Positions 9,319 through 16,697 of a stretch of DNA of 64,000 nt are shown here, one piece after another. Source of the DNA: G965197405 sp965197405 (GTDB lineage Bacteria > Chloroflexota > Dehalococcoidia > Lucifugimonadales > JAGWBF01). The stretch's first letter is position 1; each line of letters opens with the position of its first letter. Under the pieces are notes generated by a model. That model did no database searches, had not been told where the DNA came from, and saw only the letters and a list, made by a program, of their open reading frames with translations. A program made the translations under genes and the position numbers. The stretch lies in the NCBI GenBank assembly GCA_965197405.1, contig OZ240206.1:496001-560000 (forward strand), written 5' to 3'.

Positions 9319-9404
9319 GCCGAGGTGGCGGAAAGGCAGACGCACCGGTCTGGAAAATCGGCGGCCTTTAGGCCATGTGGGTTCGATTCCCACCCTCGGC
9401 ACCA
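9319..9404 (+). tRNA. Long-variable-arm tRNA with GGA anticodon (Ser by anticodon, Leu by body)
   Basis: An 86-base tRNA: acceptor GCCGAGG/CCTCGGC, D-arm GCG-GAAAGGCAGA-CGC, anticodon stem CCGGT/ATCGG with loop CTGGAAA (anticodon GGA), variable arm with a GGCC/GGCC stem, T-arm GTGGG-TTCGATT-CCCAC, discriminator A and encoded CCA. The anticodon reads serine UCC codons. The acceptor, the GCCGAGGTGGCGGAA start and A73 are typical of bacterial tRNA-Leu, while tRNA-Ser usually has G73 and a different acceptor. Lies ten bases after the tRNA-Trp-like gene. Confidence 0.75.
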
Positions 9405-9532
9405 TTGTGGGAAGGTCAGCCTGTCAGTGTAGGCTCCACCGCTCCACATGCACATTAGACCATCAATGGGACAAAATGTTATGGCCCCAATATGGGTCAG
9501 TCGTTAATAACATTCAGTATGGGGGTTGAGTC

Positions 9533-10078
9533 ATGTTTAAGCCGAAAGAGATTGAAAAACACCTGGTAATGTGCCTAGCAGAATTAGAGTCTGTCAAACA
9601 AGTAGAGGATGCGGCAAACGAGTTGATAAGCCAGCGCCGCGCATTTTTGGAACAAGAGAGGCAACACCTAGAGGCCCTAATGATAGTTAGTTTGCAAAAA
9701 GAGGGTGTCGAGTCGCAGTTTGCAGAAAACATCAAAGCAGTACAACTCAAATTCGCAGACATGGCGTTGGCAACCGGCAACAAACAGCGAAGACGAAAAA
9801 GGGACAAGCCGGATGTCCAAATCATAGAGGAGATACTGAGGGAATATGGTCCTCTTCACGTCGCGAACATAGTTGAGTTAGGACAAGAGCGAGGTGTGCC
9901 ATTTATAGGAAGGGAGAAACCAACTCGCATGGCAGTGGCGAAGATGTTTTACTGCAAGCGGTTCAAGCAGTTCGGGAATAACGTATGGGGACTACCCAAT
10001 CAGGAATTGCCAGAGCAGCCCACCAAGCCCAGCACCAACGGACACATACCCGACGCTGGCTTGCTGGCTACCCGTTGA
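9533..10078 (+). CDS. Hypothetical protein with HARE-HTH-like winged-helix C-terminus
   Basis: 181 residues. The first 85 are helical and coiled-coil-like with many Glu/Gln/Lys. A basic patch (NKQRRRKRDK) follows, then a segment of about 60 residues (VQIIEEILREYGPLHVANIV to FKQFGNNVWGL). That segment has the helix-turn-helix plan of the HARE-HTH (HB1/ASXL) domain known from chromatin proteins and bacterial restriction or modification proteins. The role is unknown; DNA binding is inferred. It lies in the accessory island after the tRNA pair and before a transposase relic, and its AT-richer composition differs from the chromosomal neighbours. Confidence 0.7.
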   Translation: MFKPKEIEKHLVMCLAELESVKQVEDAANELISQRRAFLEQERQHLEALMIVSLQKEGVESQFAENIKAVQLKFADMALATGNKQRRRKRDKPDVQIIEEILREYGPLHVANIVELGQERGVPFIGREKPTRMAVAKMFYCKRFKQFGNNVWGLPNQELPEQPTKPSTNGHIPDAGLLATR

Positions 10079-10085
10079 CTGACAT

Positions 10086-10115
10086 ATGCGGTGGATGGTT
10101 AGACGCGTTGCTTGA
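10086..10115 (+). pseudogene. Relic of the transposase 3' end (last nine codons plus stop)
   Basis: The ten codons encode MRWMVRRVA and a TGA stop, matching the C-terminus of the transposase at 7857-9068 exactly at protein level. Only this tail is present, directly after the HARE-HTH-like gene. Together with the larger relic at 10800-11011 it shows repeated insertion or recombination events ending at the same place in the element. Confidence 0.65.
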
Positions 10116-10144
10116 CCAAGCCAGGGCTGGCAAGTTGTAGACAC

Positions 10145-10178
10145 AAGTAGGCCCCGGCTCGAAATCCGGGGCCTACTT
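10145..10178. terminator. Strong hairpin, probable bidirectional terminator
   Basis: A perfect 13-bp stem (AAGTAGGCCCCGG paired with CCGGGGCCTACTT) and an eight-base loop lie between the rightward HARE-HTH-like gene and the leftward 10226-10669 gene. No long T-run follows on either side, so efficiency is uncertain. Confidence 0.6.
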
Positions 10179-10225
10179 ACCTATGACCTCCATTTCCCTC
10201 TCTCTTTCGTTAGCTTCGGGCGTGG

Positions 10226-10669
10226 TCATGGGTTATCAAGCCTCCTTAGAGCATCCACTACTTGTGCTTCCACGTCGCCCAGATTGTTCTTGATAGACCG
10301 GAGTTCCTCGTCCGTCTTGTCGAATCGCTCATTTATCTTATTGAAGTGATTATCCAAGGCTATACACATATCCGCAAGTTCGCTGATTACAGCATAGGAC
10401 TCCATAGCCAAGCAATACCTGCAAGAGCGCCGGCCATATGTAGTAGCCCGTAAAGCCGCGGCCTCATCTCCTGTCACTTGCAGTACCTGCTGGTAAATCT
10501 CCTCATTCCGTACCAAGGCTTCCCGATTATCAACCCCGTAAACTGCTCCTTGGGGACTAGGTGGTGCCCATTTGCAGACTGTTCGGTGGCCGCCAGGCAT
10601 CGGCACAGTAAGATGCTGGCTGGTCTCCATTTCCCTTTGTAGATCTCGCTCTTTGTTCGTCGCCGTCAT
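10226..10669 (-). CDS. Hypothetical protein with C-terminal coiled coil
   Basis: 147 residues with no family recognised. The middle holds a CRYC cysteine pair and the C-terminal 50 residues form an amphipathic helix (IALDNHFNKINERFDKTDEE and onward to LRRLDNP). No signal peptide or membrane span is visible. The start at 10669 is followed by Lys/Glu-rich sequence, and GAGGTGA upstream is a plausible ribosome-binding site. It lies within the accessory island between transposase relics. Function unknown. Confidence 0.6.
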   Translation of the reverse strand: MTATNKERDLQREMETSQHLTVPMPGGHRTVCKWAPPSPQGAVYGVDNREALVRNEEIYQQVLQVTGDEAAALRATTYGRRSCRYCLAMESYAVISELADMCIALDNHFNKINERFDKTDEELRSIKNNLGDVEAQVVDALRRLDNP

Positions 10670-10799
10670 TTCACCTCCTTTTGCTCAAATGTGACCAAAT
10701 AGACCATAAGACCACTTTTGGGCTACTTTCGGGAGCAATTCCTCGTCATTTTGGGCCGTTTATGGTACTTTTGTCAAGGCTCGCCACGAGTCGCAACCC

Positions 10800-11011
10800 A
10801 GAGTGGGAGGCCATGTACACAAGTGGTGGGCCGTCGAGAGGCTCTTCAAGTCCCTGAAGAGAGCCGCCTAGAGCGGCACTGCATGCGAGGTCTCAGGCAG
10901 ATAACGCTCCACGCCCTTATGTCGGCTCTGGCCTTCCAGGTAACGGCGCTGGTGAGGGTGCTGGCTGGGGAGGCTAACATGATGCGCTGGATGGTTAGAC
11001 GGGTTGCGTAG
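10800..11011 (+). pseudogene. Decayed transposase 3' fragment
   Basis: Translation in mixed frames matches the C-terminal quarter of the transposase at 7857-9068. EWEAMY and the catalytic-Glu segment WAVERLFKSLK are in one frame, ending at a TAG. RLERHCMRGLRQITLHALMSALAFQ through MRWMVRRVA is in another. At least one frameshift and the missing N-terminal 300 residues make it non-functional. Sequence divergence from the intact copy indicates a separate, older insertion. Confidence 0.8.
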
Positions 11012-11055
11012 AACTGCTGGGATGTATGAACAGGAAGAGGCTGAAGAGAGTCTCC

Positions 11056-12054
11056 TCAGCTATTGAGTGCCTTTTTCTTCGGTGCATCCTGCAACTGTCC
11101 CCGATACGCATTAAGTTGCTTCTTGGCATGTGCATCAGCTTGGTCTCGCAAATAGGAGTTGTATTCATACAGAACCGGATAGTCGTTCGCCATAAGTAAC
11201 ACATTTAGCTTGGTGGCCAGTTCTTCCATCGTCATCTTATGACCCCTAAAGGCTTTCGATTCGGCAAATAGTAGAAATTGTTCACATATGTTCTCCAGCC
11301 CCTGTAGCTCGTCAGCCGTTAAGTAATTTTTCCCAATTATCACATCTTCTACCGTAGGCTGTTCACCTTTCATCGTAGTGAGGCCCATATTGCTCATATC
11401 GGCATCGGCTCTTTCAAGGATAATTTGCGCTGCGGTATATCCAGTTATGGCGAAATGGAATTTGTCCTGAGCTATCGCAAAGAAGCTCTTGGCTGCCTGA
11501 GAATCTTTATCATAATCACTAGCACTTTCTTTGAATACGAACTTCACCTTACCATACATGGACTTCTCGGATGTTCGTATCCCACGTAGGGTTGCAGCTA
11601 AACGCCCTTGGATATCGGGACTAGCCGCTACCCGCTCTGGATTAAGTGCATAGCCTTCGACGAGATACTTTTTAAGCGTCTCGGTAGCCCACTGGCGGAA
11701 TATCGTGGCCCGTTTAGAGCTTACGCGATAACCCACCGAAAGAATAAGATCGAGATTATAGTGATTGACCTGCCTACGCACAGCCCTTGGGCCTTCATTT
11801 TGAACTATGAAGATTTTCTTCATAGTTGCTATCTCATCTAGCTCGTCTGTGCTGTAGATGTTGCTAATATGAAGGCTGACATTTTTGATACTGCACCCGA
11901 ATAAATCGGCAATCTGCTGTTGCGTCGTCCACACGGTTTCATGTTCAGAGTCAATCTCAAGTTGAACATTGCCTGACTCTAATTCAAATATAGCGATACT
12001 GCGTTCGGGTTCCCCCACTATATTCTTCTCCTTATGTCTCTCACTGAGCATCAT
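11056..12054 (-). CDS. RhuM-family (virulence RhuM/Fic-DOC N-terminal type) protein
   Basis: 332 residues. The N-terminal part (about 40-150) carries the RhuM pattern: TTQQQIADLFGCSIKNVSLHI, IYSTDELDE and the VNHYNLDLILSVGYRVSS segment, which resembles phage antirepressor/KilA-type DNA-contacting regions. The C-terminal half is helical and ends in RDQADAHAKKQLNAYRGQL. RhuM proteins are scattered in genomic islands and next to restriction-modification or toxin genes; their biochemical role is unresolved. AT-rich codon use unlike the housekeeping genes supports horizontal origin. Start is the ATG at 12054; an ATG one codon later is equally possible. Confidence 0.85.
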   Translation of the reverse strand: MMLSERHKEKNIVGEPERSIAIFELESGNVQLEIDSEHETVWTTQQQIADLFGCSIKNVSLHISNIYSTDELDEIATMKKIFIVQNEGPRAVRRQVNHYNLDLILSVGYRVSSKRATIFRQWATETLKKYLVEGYALNPERVAASPDIQGRLAATLRGIRTSEKSMYGKVKFVFKESASDYDKDSQAAKSFFAIAQDKFHFAITGYTAAQIILERADADMSNMGLTTMKGEQPTVEDVIIGKNYLTADELQGLENICEQFLLFAESKAFRGHKMTMEELATKLNVLLMANDYPVLYEYNSYLRDQADAHAKKQLNAYRGQLQDAPKKKALNS

Positions 12055-12073
12055 TAGTTTTGTCCCTCCCTAG

Positions 12074-12961
12074 TCACCCCCGTGTGAAGTGGAGAGTCCA
12101 CCTGCCTTCCGCTTCAACGCTCACAACCTGCCTTCCGGCAGGCAGGTCTGCTGTATAGCCACTTCCAACTCGAACTGTAGTGCTTCCACTCCAAGAGCCA
12201 GCTATCTCATTTGCGAGAAGCTCCCAACCAGGTTCATCTACAGGCTCCATTTGAACACTAAAATGCCCTGCAATACAACTCCCATAGTCGCAATTCTCGT
12301 TGCCTGTGACGCTGATAGCAACCGTCCAGAGACCTTGGTCGAGATTAACACGCTTTGTCGAAGTACCTTGGCCTGATAGCTCGACCGTCTGCGTGGGCAC
12401 TGTCGTCGATGTTGCCCTGGGGCGTCGGGTTGCCGTGGGCCTTGGACGAGGCGTCGGAGTCTCCGAGGCGGTTGTTAGTGTTGGCGACGCCACGGCACGA
12501 GACGATGTTCCTGCCGAGCCTTGTGGTCCTGTGTCGCCCTTGGGACCTTGAGACCCCTGTGGGCCTTGCGGCCCCTGCGGACCTGCCTCACCTTGAGGCC
12601 CCTGTAGGCCGGTCTTACCCTGCGCGCCGGTTGGCCCCATAAGGCCCTGGTCTCCCTGCGGCCCTGCTGGACCTTGGGCTCCAACGAGACCTTGGGGACC
12701 TTCCGCTCCGGGCTCTCCTTGTGGGCCTACAGACCCCTGTTTACCAAGTTCGCCTTGTGGTCCCTGTTCTCCCTGGGACCCAGGCTTCCCGACAGGCCCG
12801 CGCTCTCCCTGTGACCCACCAGGGACGGGTTCACCGGGTACTCCAGTCGGGGCCTCCTCCCGGGCAATGCGCCGGACGTCCTCCTCGGTGAGATTGGTAC
12901 AGGAGACGAGCGCAAGAAGCAACGGTAAGACCAGAAAGCCGAGTAAGATACCTCGGAACAT
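12074..12961 (-). CDS. Collagen-like lipoprotein
   Basis: 295 residues. A signal peptide with lipobox LVSC (Cys21) predicts lipid anchoring outside the membrane. Residues about 40-150 are Gly-X-Y triplets rich in Pro, Gln and Glu, as in bacterial collagen-like proteins that form triple helices. A Pro/Thr/Ser/Arg linker follows, then a globular beta-rich C-terminal domain (about 195-295) with one CDYGSC pair. A palindrome at about 12127-12149 encodes DLPAGRQV within this domain and looks like an inserted hairpin repeat. The start overlaps a leader RNA that can hide the AAGGGGG ribosome-binding site. A surface or matrix role is inferred. Confidence 0.88.
   Translation of the reverse strand: MFRGILLGFLVLPLLLALVSCTNLTEEDVRRIAREEAPTGVPGEPVPGGSQGERGPVGKPGSQGEQGPQGELGKQGSVGPQGEPGAEGPQGLVGAQGPAGPQGDQGLMGPTGAQGKTGLQGPQGEAGPQGPQGPQGSQGPKGDTGPQGSAGTSSRAVASPTLTTASETPTPRPRPTATRRPRATSTTVPTQTVELSGQGTSTKRVNLDQGLWTVAISVTGNENCDYGSCIAGHFSVQMEPVDEPGWELLANEIAGSWSGSTTVRVGSGYTADLPAGRQVVSVEAEGRWTLHFTRG
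12127..12149. repeat. Intragenic hairpin repeat encoding DLPAGRQV
   Basis: The palindrome CCTGCCTTCCGGCAGGCAGG lies inside the C-terminal domain of the collagen-like lipoprotein gene and is translated as part of ADLPAGRQV. Similar CCTGCCTG..CAGGCAGG hairpins lie in intergenic DNA near 29.29, 42.74, 47.07 and 47.16 kb. Confidence 0.6.
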
Positions 12962-13101
12962 GGGAACCCCCTTGCGGCAAAGATAGGGTCTACTTTGCCA
13001 GAGCGGACCTCTCCAGTGCAGCCGACAAGGGGGTACAAAGACCCCTATCTGCCGGCTGGCACCGGTTCACACTGGAAAACGGACGGGTCTACGCTCTGGC
13101 A
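12962..13101 (-). promoter_or_regulatory. Structured 5' leader of the collagen-like lipoprotein gene (copy 1)
   Basis: Read on the minus strand, four segments (a-d) and their complements occur in the order a b c d b' a' c' d'. Pairs on plus-strand coordinates: a 13091-13100 with a' 12996-13005 (TGCCAGAGCG/CGCTCTGGCA), b 13070-13075 with b' 13013-13018 (CCAGTG/CACTGG), c 13040-13049 with c' 12982-12990 (GATAGGGGTC/GACCCTATC), d 13026-13033 with d' 12967-12974 (CCCCCTTG/CAAGGGGG). d' is the ribosome-binding site, five bases from the ATG. GGGG in c can instead pair with CCCC in d, freeing d'. The same plan lies before the next lipoprotein gene. Confidence 0.65.
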
Positions 13102-13154
13102 GTAGCATTATACACAAGAGAGGTCAGCTCGTGGTAATGTCTCATTTGAATCGC

Positions 13155-13589
13155 CTATCGCCACATGCAAGCGAAGATAGTCTTACGGGCAGTGGACGCA
13201 TTATTCCGCTCGCACCGCAGGTCTCCCATGCTCGTTTGGGCGGATACTCGCTGAACGGAGGAGTGCGTCCGTTCCTCAGCCTGACAACTCAGTTCTCGAG
13301 GGCCTTCGTCATCGTAAATGCGATTGACGTTGCAGTATTCCAGCCCGTCAACGAAGACGGCCAAGTCGAATTGGTCAATCTCGAATGCAGGGTCGGCCTC
13401 GACCTGCAAGAAAAAATCGCCATTGGATACGTGAACCCATAGGGCGGCCCGTTCGGTCTCCGATAGCGGAATCATGGGCGTGGGTGTAGGGACAGCAGTT
13501 GGGCTAGGACGAGGTGTCACCGTAGACTCCGGCGCGCACCCCAGGACTGCCAAGATGAGAAGGGCGGATACGATGAAAGCCAGCTTCAT
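13155..13589 (-). CDS. Small lipoprotein, function unknown
   Basis: 144 residues. Signal peptide with lipobox AVLGC (Cys18), then a Pro/Thr/Ser linker (TPRPSPTAVPTPTPM) and a domain of about 100 residues containing two cysteines (CNV and SCQ). That domain could form a beta-sandwich with a disulphide. No family recognised. It shares its leader architecture with the collagen-like lipoprotein gene directly downstream, suggesting common control. Extracytoplasmic location is predicted from the lipobox; the role is unknown. Confidence 0.72.
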   Translation of the reverse strand: MKLAFIVSALLILAVLGCAPESTVTPRPSPTAVPTPTPMIPLSETERAALWVHVSNGDFFLQVEADPAFEIDQFDLAVFVDGLEYCNVNRIYDDEGPRELSCQAEERTHSSVQRVSAQTSMGDLRCERNNASTARKTIFACMWR

Positions 13590-13718
13590 AAAGGAACCCC
13601 CTTGTAGGTGAGGATAGGACTCTTGCTACGGAGATCCGCACCCGCGTGTGCCGACAAGGGGGCACGATGGCCCCATCCTTTCTCAGTGGCACACGCATTG
13701 TCTTGGAACTCCGTAGCA
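13590..13718 (-). promoter_or_regulatory. Structured 5' leader of the second lipoprotein gene (copy 2)
   Basis: Same a b c d b' a' c' d' order as the 12962-13101 leader. Pairs on plus-strand coordinates: a 13709-13718 with a' 13624-13633 (TGCTACGGAG/CTCCGTAGCA), b 13688-13696 with b' 13644-13652 (GCGTGTGCC/GGCACACGC), c 13670-13679 with c' 13611-13620 (two G-T pairs), d 13654-13662 with d' 13597-13605 (CCCCCTTGT/ACAAGGGGG). Helices a and b differ in sequence from copy 1 but keep pairing, whereas CCCCCTTGTCGGC and CAAGGGGGTTCC are identical. The d' strand contains the ribosome-binding site. Confidence 0.65.
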
Positions 13719-13929
13719 GAGCTAGAGTACCGACACCACAAGGGAATGTCAAGGAGTTCTCCCTGACCAGGAATCTCATGCCGCTACACCACCCACATAA
13801 AACCACACACATGGCCATCATTCCCAAACCATTACCTCCGAGACTTATGCACTTGCCTGGCAACAGGGACCCAACTCAAAGCTGCGAGCCTTGCTTATCA
13901 GCCTCTTGTGATATGCTGGTATCAGGAGC

Positions 13930-15195
13930 ATGCGCCGCCTGAGGAAAACCGCAATCGTCGTTGCCATCTCGCTGGTCCTTCTCTCCTTCAACAGGGGGGG
14001 GCTGGACCTCTCGCCCATAGAGATGGCGGCATCGCCCTATCTTTTTGACCTTCTATCCTGGGAGGCCTCTCACCTCCCCGACAAGTGGGTACACAAGCTG
14101 GGTAGCCTGTTCCCGTGGAACTCTCAAAGCGATGACGAGAAGACCGGGGACGTGCTGGAGTTCTTCAGGATTGGGCGGGAGATTCAGGGCCTTCCCCCAC
14201 GTCCGGCCGGCTCCTCGCACTCCACCGCGACCGCTCCACACAGCGGTAAGGAAGCGGAGGGCCTGCGGGATCTTCTGGACAGCCTGCGTAGGAAACAGTC
14301 GGACATGAAAGCAGGGGTGGAGGAGACGCTGGAGTCGGAGGTCAGCGCCGTCCTGGTCGAAGAGGGTCTCTCCTATGACATAGGGCTAATCTTTCCACCC
14401 GTGGACATGACCCTCTCCAACCCCCCTATGGTCCTGGTGGCATCTCCCCGGGACAGAATAGAGAGGACCAGCACGGTGCTCCTCAAGGCCGACATGAAGG
14501 TGGAGGATATGGAGGCCCTGGAGGAGAGGATTCTCCGGGAGCAAGACCTCTCGGCCCTGGTGGAGGACATCAGCGGCATAGCCACCTACCCCACCACAGT
14601 CAGACCGGTCTCCCACCTGCGCCATGCCGCCATCACCACCTCCCACGAGTGGCTGCACAACTACTGGTTCTTTCGTCCCCTGGGGTGGAATATCTTCAGC
14701 AGCCCGGAGATGAACACGCTCAACGAGACCGCGGCGACGCTGGCAGGGCGAGAGTTGGGGGACCTGGTCTACAGGGCCATAACCGGTGAGCCTATAGAGC
14801 CTCCCAACCCCGACCCTCCTGCCATCAAAGATAAAGAGAATGAGAAGCGTTTCGATTTCGGTCGAGAGATGCGAAAGACCCGCCTGCGGGTGGATGAGCT
14901 GCTCGGTGACGGGAAGGTGGAGGAGGCCGAGGCGTACATGGAAGACCGCCGCCGGCTGTTCGTGGACAACGGCATCTACATCCGCAAGCTGAACCAGGCC
15001 TACTTCGCCTTCCACGGGACCTACGCCACCGGCCCGGCCTCGGTAAGCCCCATAGGCGGCGAAGTGGAGCGGCTGAGAAGTATGACCAACTCGATAGGGG
15101 ACTTTATAAGGACCATGTCCGGGTTCGGCAGCTACCGGGAGTTCCAGGAATACCTATCGGGCCTACCGGACACGACGAAGGGAAGCCCTACTTGA
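13930..15195 (+). CDS. Membrane-anchored protein with HEXXH metalloprotease-like motif
   Basis: 421 residues. An N-terminal hydrophobic anchor (about 8-20) lacks a clear cleavage site. A Ser/Thr/Pro-rich stretch lies near 95-110. The sequence SHEWLHNYWFF at about 236-246 contains HEWLH, and NETAATLAGRE lies about 20 residues later; the spacing fits a gluzincin-type third zinc ligand. No named family recognised. Proteolytic activity on envelope substrates is inferred. AGGAG lies only two bases before the chosen ATG, so the true start may differ. It stands alone between the lipoprotein leaders and the convergent arsA operon. Confidence 0.72.
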   Translation: MRRLRKTAIVVAISLVLLSFNRGGLDLSPIEMAASPYLFDLLSWEASHLPDKWVHKLGSLFPWNSQSDDEKTGDVLEFFRIGREIQGLPPRPAGSSHSTATAPHSGKEAEGLRDLLDSLRRKQSDMKAGVEETLESEVSAVLVEEGLSYDIGLIFPPVDMTLSNPPMVLVASPRDRIERTSTVLLKADMKVEDMEALEERILREQDLSALVEDISGIATYPTTVRPVSHLRHAAITTSHEWLHNYWFFRPLGWNIFSSPEMNTLNETAATLAGRELGDLVYRAITGEPIEPPNPDPPAIKDKENEKRFDFGREMRKTRLRVDELLGDGKVEEAEAYMEDRRRLFVDNGIYIRKLNQAYFAFHGTYATGPASVSPIGGEVERLRSMTNSIGDFIRTMSGFGSYREFQEYLSGLPDTTKGSPT

Positions 15196-15235
15196 ATCAT
15201 CCCGCGGCGTAGAAACCGGGGTTATGCGCGCCGCG

Positions 15236-15484
15236 CTAGCTCTCCGCCGCCTCCCCGGCATCCCTCACGTTCACCCGGCGGGGCCCCTGGGCAGGCTTGG
15301 ACTCCGAGTCCATGCGCTCGATGGCGTTGTCCACAAAGCTGCGCAGGGCCAGGAGCAACTCCTTGTTGGCGGCGTGTATATGCTGCTTCGTGGACTCCGG
15401 GACCAGGTTCACACTCCGAGGCCTGAAGCGCAGGGTGAGGCCCTCTGCGGAACTATAATTAATCTCGACACACCTCTCAGCCAT
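15236..15484 (-). CDS. Small conserved protein co-encoded with ArsA-family ATPase
   Basis: 82 residues with no family recognised. It has a beta-strand start (CVEINYSSAEGLTLRFRPR) and a central helix (HIHAANKELLLALRSFVDNAIERM). The start lies one base after the stop of the arsA-type gene, with GGAGG in the preceding coding end, so translation is probably coupled. The tight pairing suggests a partner of the ATPase. No signal peptide or membrane segment. Confidence 0.75.
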   Translation of the reverse strand: MAERCVEINYSSAEGLTLRFRPRSVNLVPESTKQHIHAANKELLLALRSFVDNAIERMDSESKPAQGPRRVNVRDAGEAAES

Positions 15485-15485
15485 A

Positions 15486-16697
15486 TCAAGCCTCCTTCTG
15501 ACGGTGAAATCTTACTTGAAGGGTGCTGCCATCGTTATCCTTAACGATCTGGGCGTCTTCCACACCCAGGCCAACCAGAGCCCTGGGCAGGATGACATTG
15601 CGGCGGTACTGGCCTACTTGCAGGACAAGCTCATCCCTGCTCTCGATGACGGAAAGGTCTTCTCTATTGGTAAAGGGCAGCCTGACGGTGAGAAGGTACT
15701 GCCCGTTCTCCGAAGAAATCTCCTGCACCGGCCCTTCATGGAAGACTTCGGCCGGGTCTCCCTTCGCTATGCTCATGGCAGGCCCTTTGCCGAAGAGGTG
15801 TTCTCCCAGGTCCTTCAGGGCTTCGAGGCCCACAACCTCCCGGTCCATCAGGGGCGCCGTCAGCACGGGTACGGGGTCGAAGGAGTCGTGGATGAGTTTC
15901 AAGTAGCGGTCGTGAGTCTCTTTCCAGCCGCTGAAAAAGCCATCGCCCATCTCGGCGGACAGGACTCTGTTGCATATGACCAGGTCGGTGTGGTAGCCGT
16001 ACAGGTTCAAATACGTGAAGGTGCGCTGGGCCTCCTTTATAACCATTTTCTCCGGGTTCATCACCAAACGCACAGAGGAGTTGGAATGGTCCAGCAGCAA
16101 ATCTCTCATGTTCTCGATCTGGTTATAGAGCCTCTGAATGCTGTCGAACACTTCCGCACCCGGTACGGGCACGCGCAACATTCCCCTGACAAGGGGCCCC
16201 AAGGCCGCAGCTACTCTTCTCTCCAGGGGGAAAAGGCGGTTCATGTACCAGCGCGCCATATCGGGGAAGCTCAGGAGACGCAGGGTCTCCGCCGTGGGCG
16301 CGCAGTCCACCACCAGCAGGTCGTATAGTCCCTCCTCATGATAACGGTTTATGTAAAGCAGGGCCACCATCTCTTCCATGCCGGGGAGAATGGCCAACTC
16401 TTCGGCAGCGATTTCGTCGGCGCCCTGCCATCGCATCAGTGCGCTCAGCCACTCATGGACAGACTTCCAGTGCGTATCCAGCTCCTTGAGGACATCCACT
16501 TCCTGCCCCCAGAGGTTGGGGGCCACGGACACCGCTTCGTTGCCAAGACCAGCATCGAAAGAGTCGGCCAGGCTATGGGCGGGATCGGTGCTCATCACCA
16601 CCGTCTTGTAGCCCATTTGGGCAGCCCTCAGGGCGGTTGCGGCGGCAACGCTGGTCTTGCCGACCCCGCCCTTCCCCGTATATAGTATGATGCGCAT
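15486..16697 (-). CDS. ArsA/GET3-family ATPase with C-terminal HSP20-like domain
   Basis: 403 residues. The deviant Walker A GKGGVGKT sits at residues 8-15. Switch-like MSTDPAHSLADSFD and a nucleotide-binding VICNRV segment follow. From about residue 310 the protein continues into an ArsA_HSP20-type beta-sandwich domain (VQEISSENGQYLLTVRLPF). Anion pump cysteines and arsenic genes are absent, so a GET3-like or general P-loop role is more likely than arsenite efflux. Start ATG at 16697 is preceded by GGGAAAA. First gene of a two-gene operon, transcribed divergently from ybeY. Confidence 0.9.
   Translation of the reverse strand: MRIILYTGKGGVGKTSVAAATALRAAQMGYKTVVMSTDPAHSLADSFDAGLGNEAVSVAPNLWGQEVDVLKELDTHWKSVHEWLSALMRWQGADEIAAEELAILPGMEEMVALLYINRYHEEGLYDLLVVDCAPTAETLRLLSFPDMARWYMNRLFPLERRVAAALGPLVRGMLRVPVPGAEVFDSIQRLYNQIENMRDLLLDHSNSSVRLVMNPEKMVIKEAQRTFTYLNLYGYHTDLVICNRVLSAEMGDGFFSGWKETHDRYLKLIHDSFDPVPVLTAPLMDREVVGLEALKDLGEHLFGKGPAMSIAKGDPAEVFHEGPVQEISSENGQYLLTVRLPFTNREDLSVIESRDELVLQVGQYRRNVILPRALVGLGVEDAQIVKDNDGSTLQVRFHRQKEA

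Noticed and set aside
9232..9432. A 66-codon open frame running through both tRNA genes
   Set aside because: It translates the tRNA sequences themselves and has no independent support.
15486..16697. Arsenite efflux ATPase ArsA
   Set aside because: No arsB, arsR or arsD neighbours, and the C-terminal HSP20-like domain fits the other ArsA/GET3 group.
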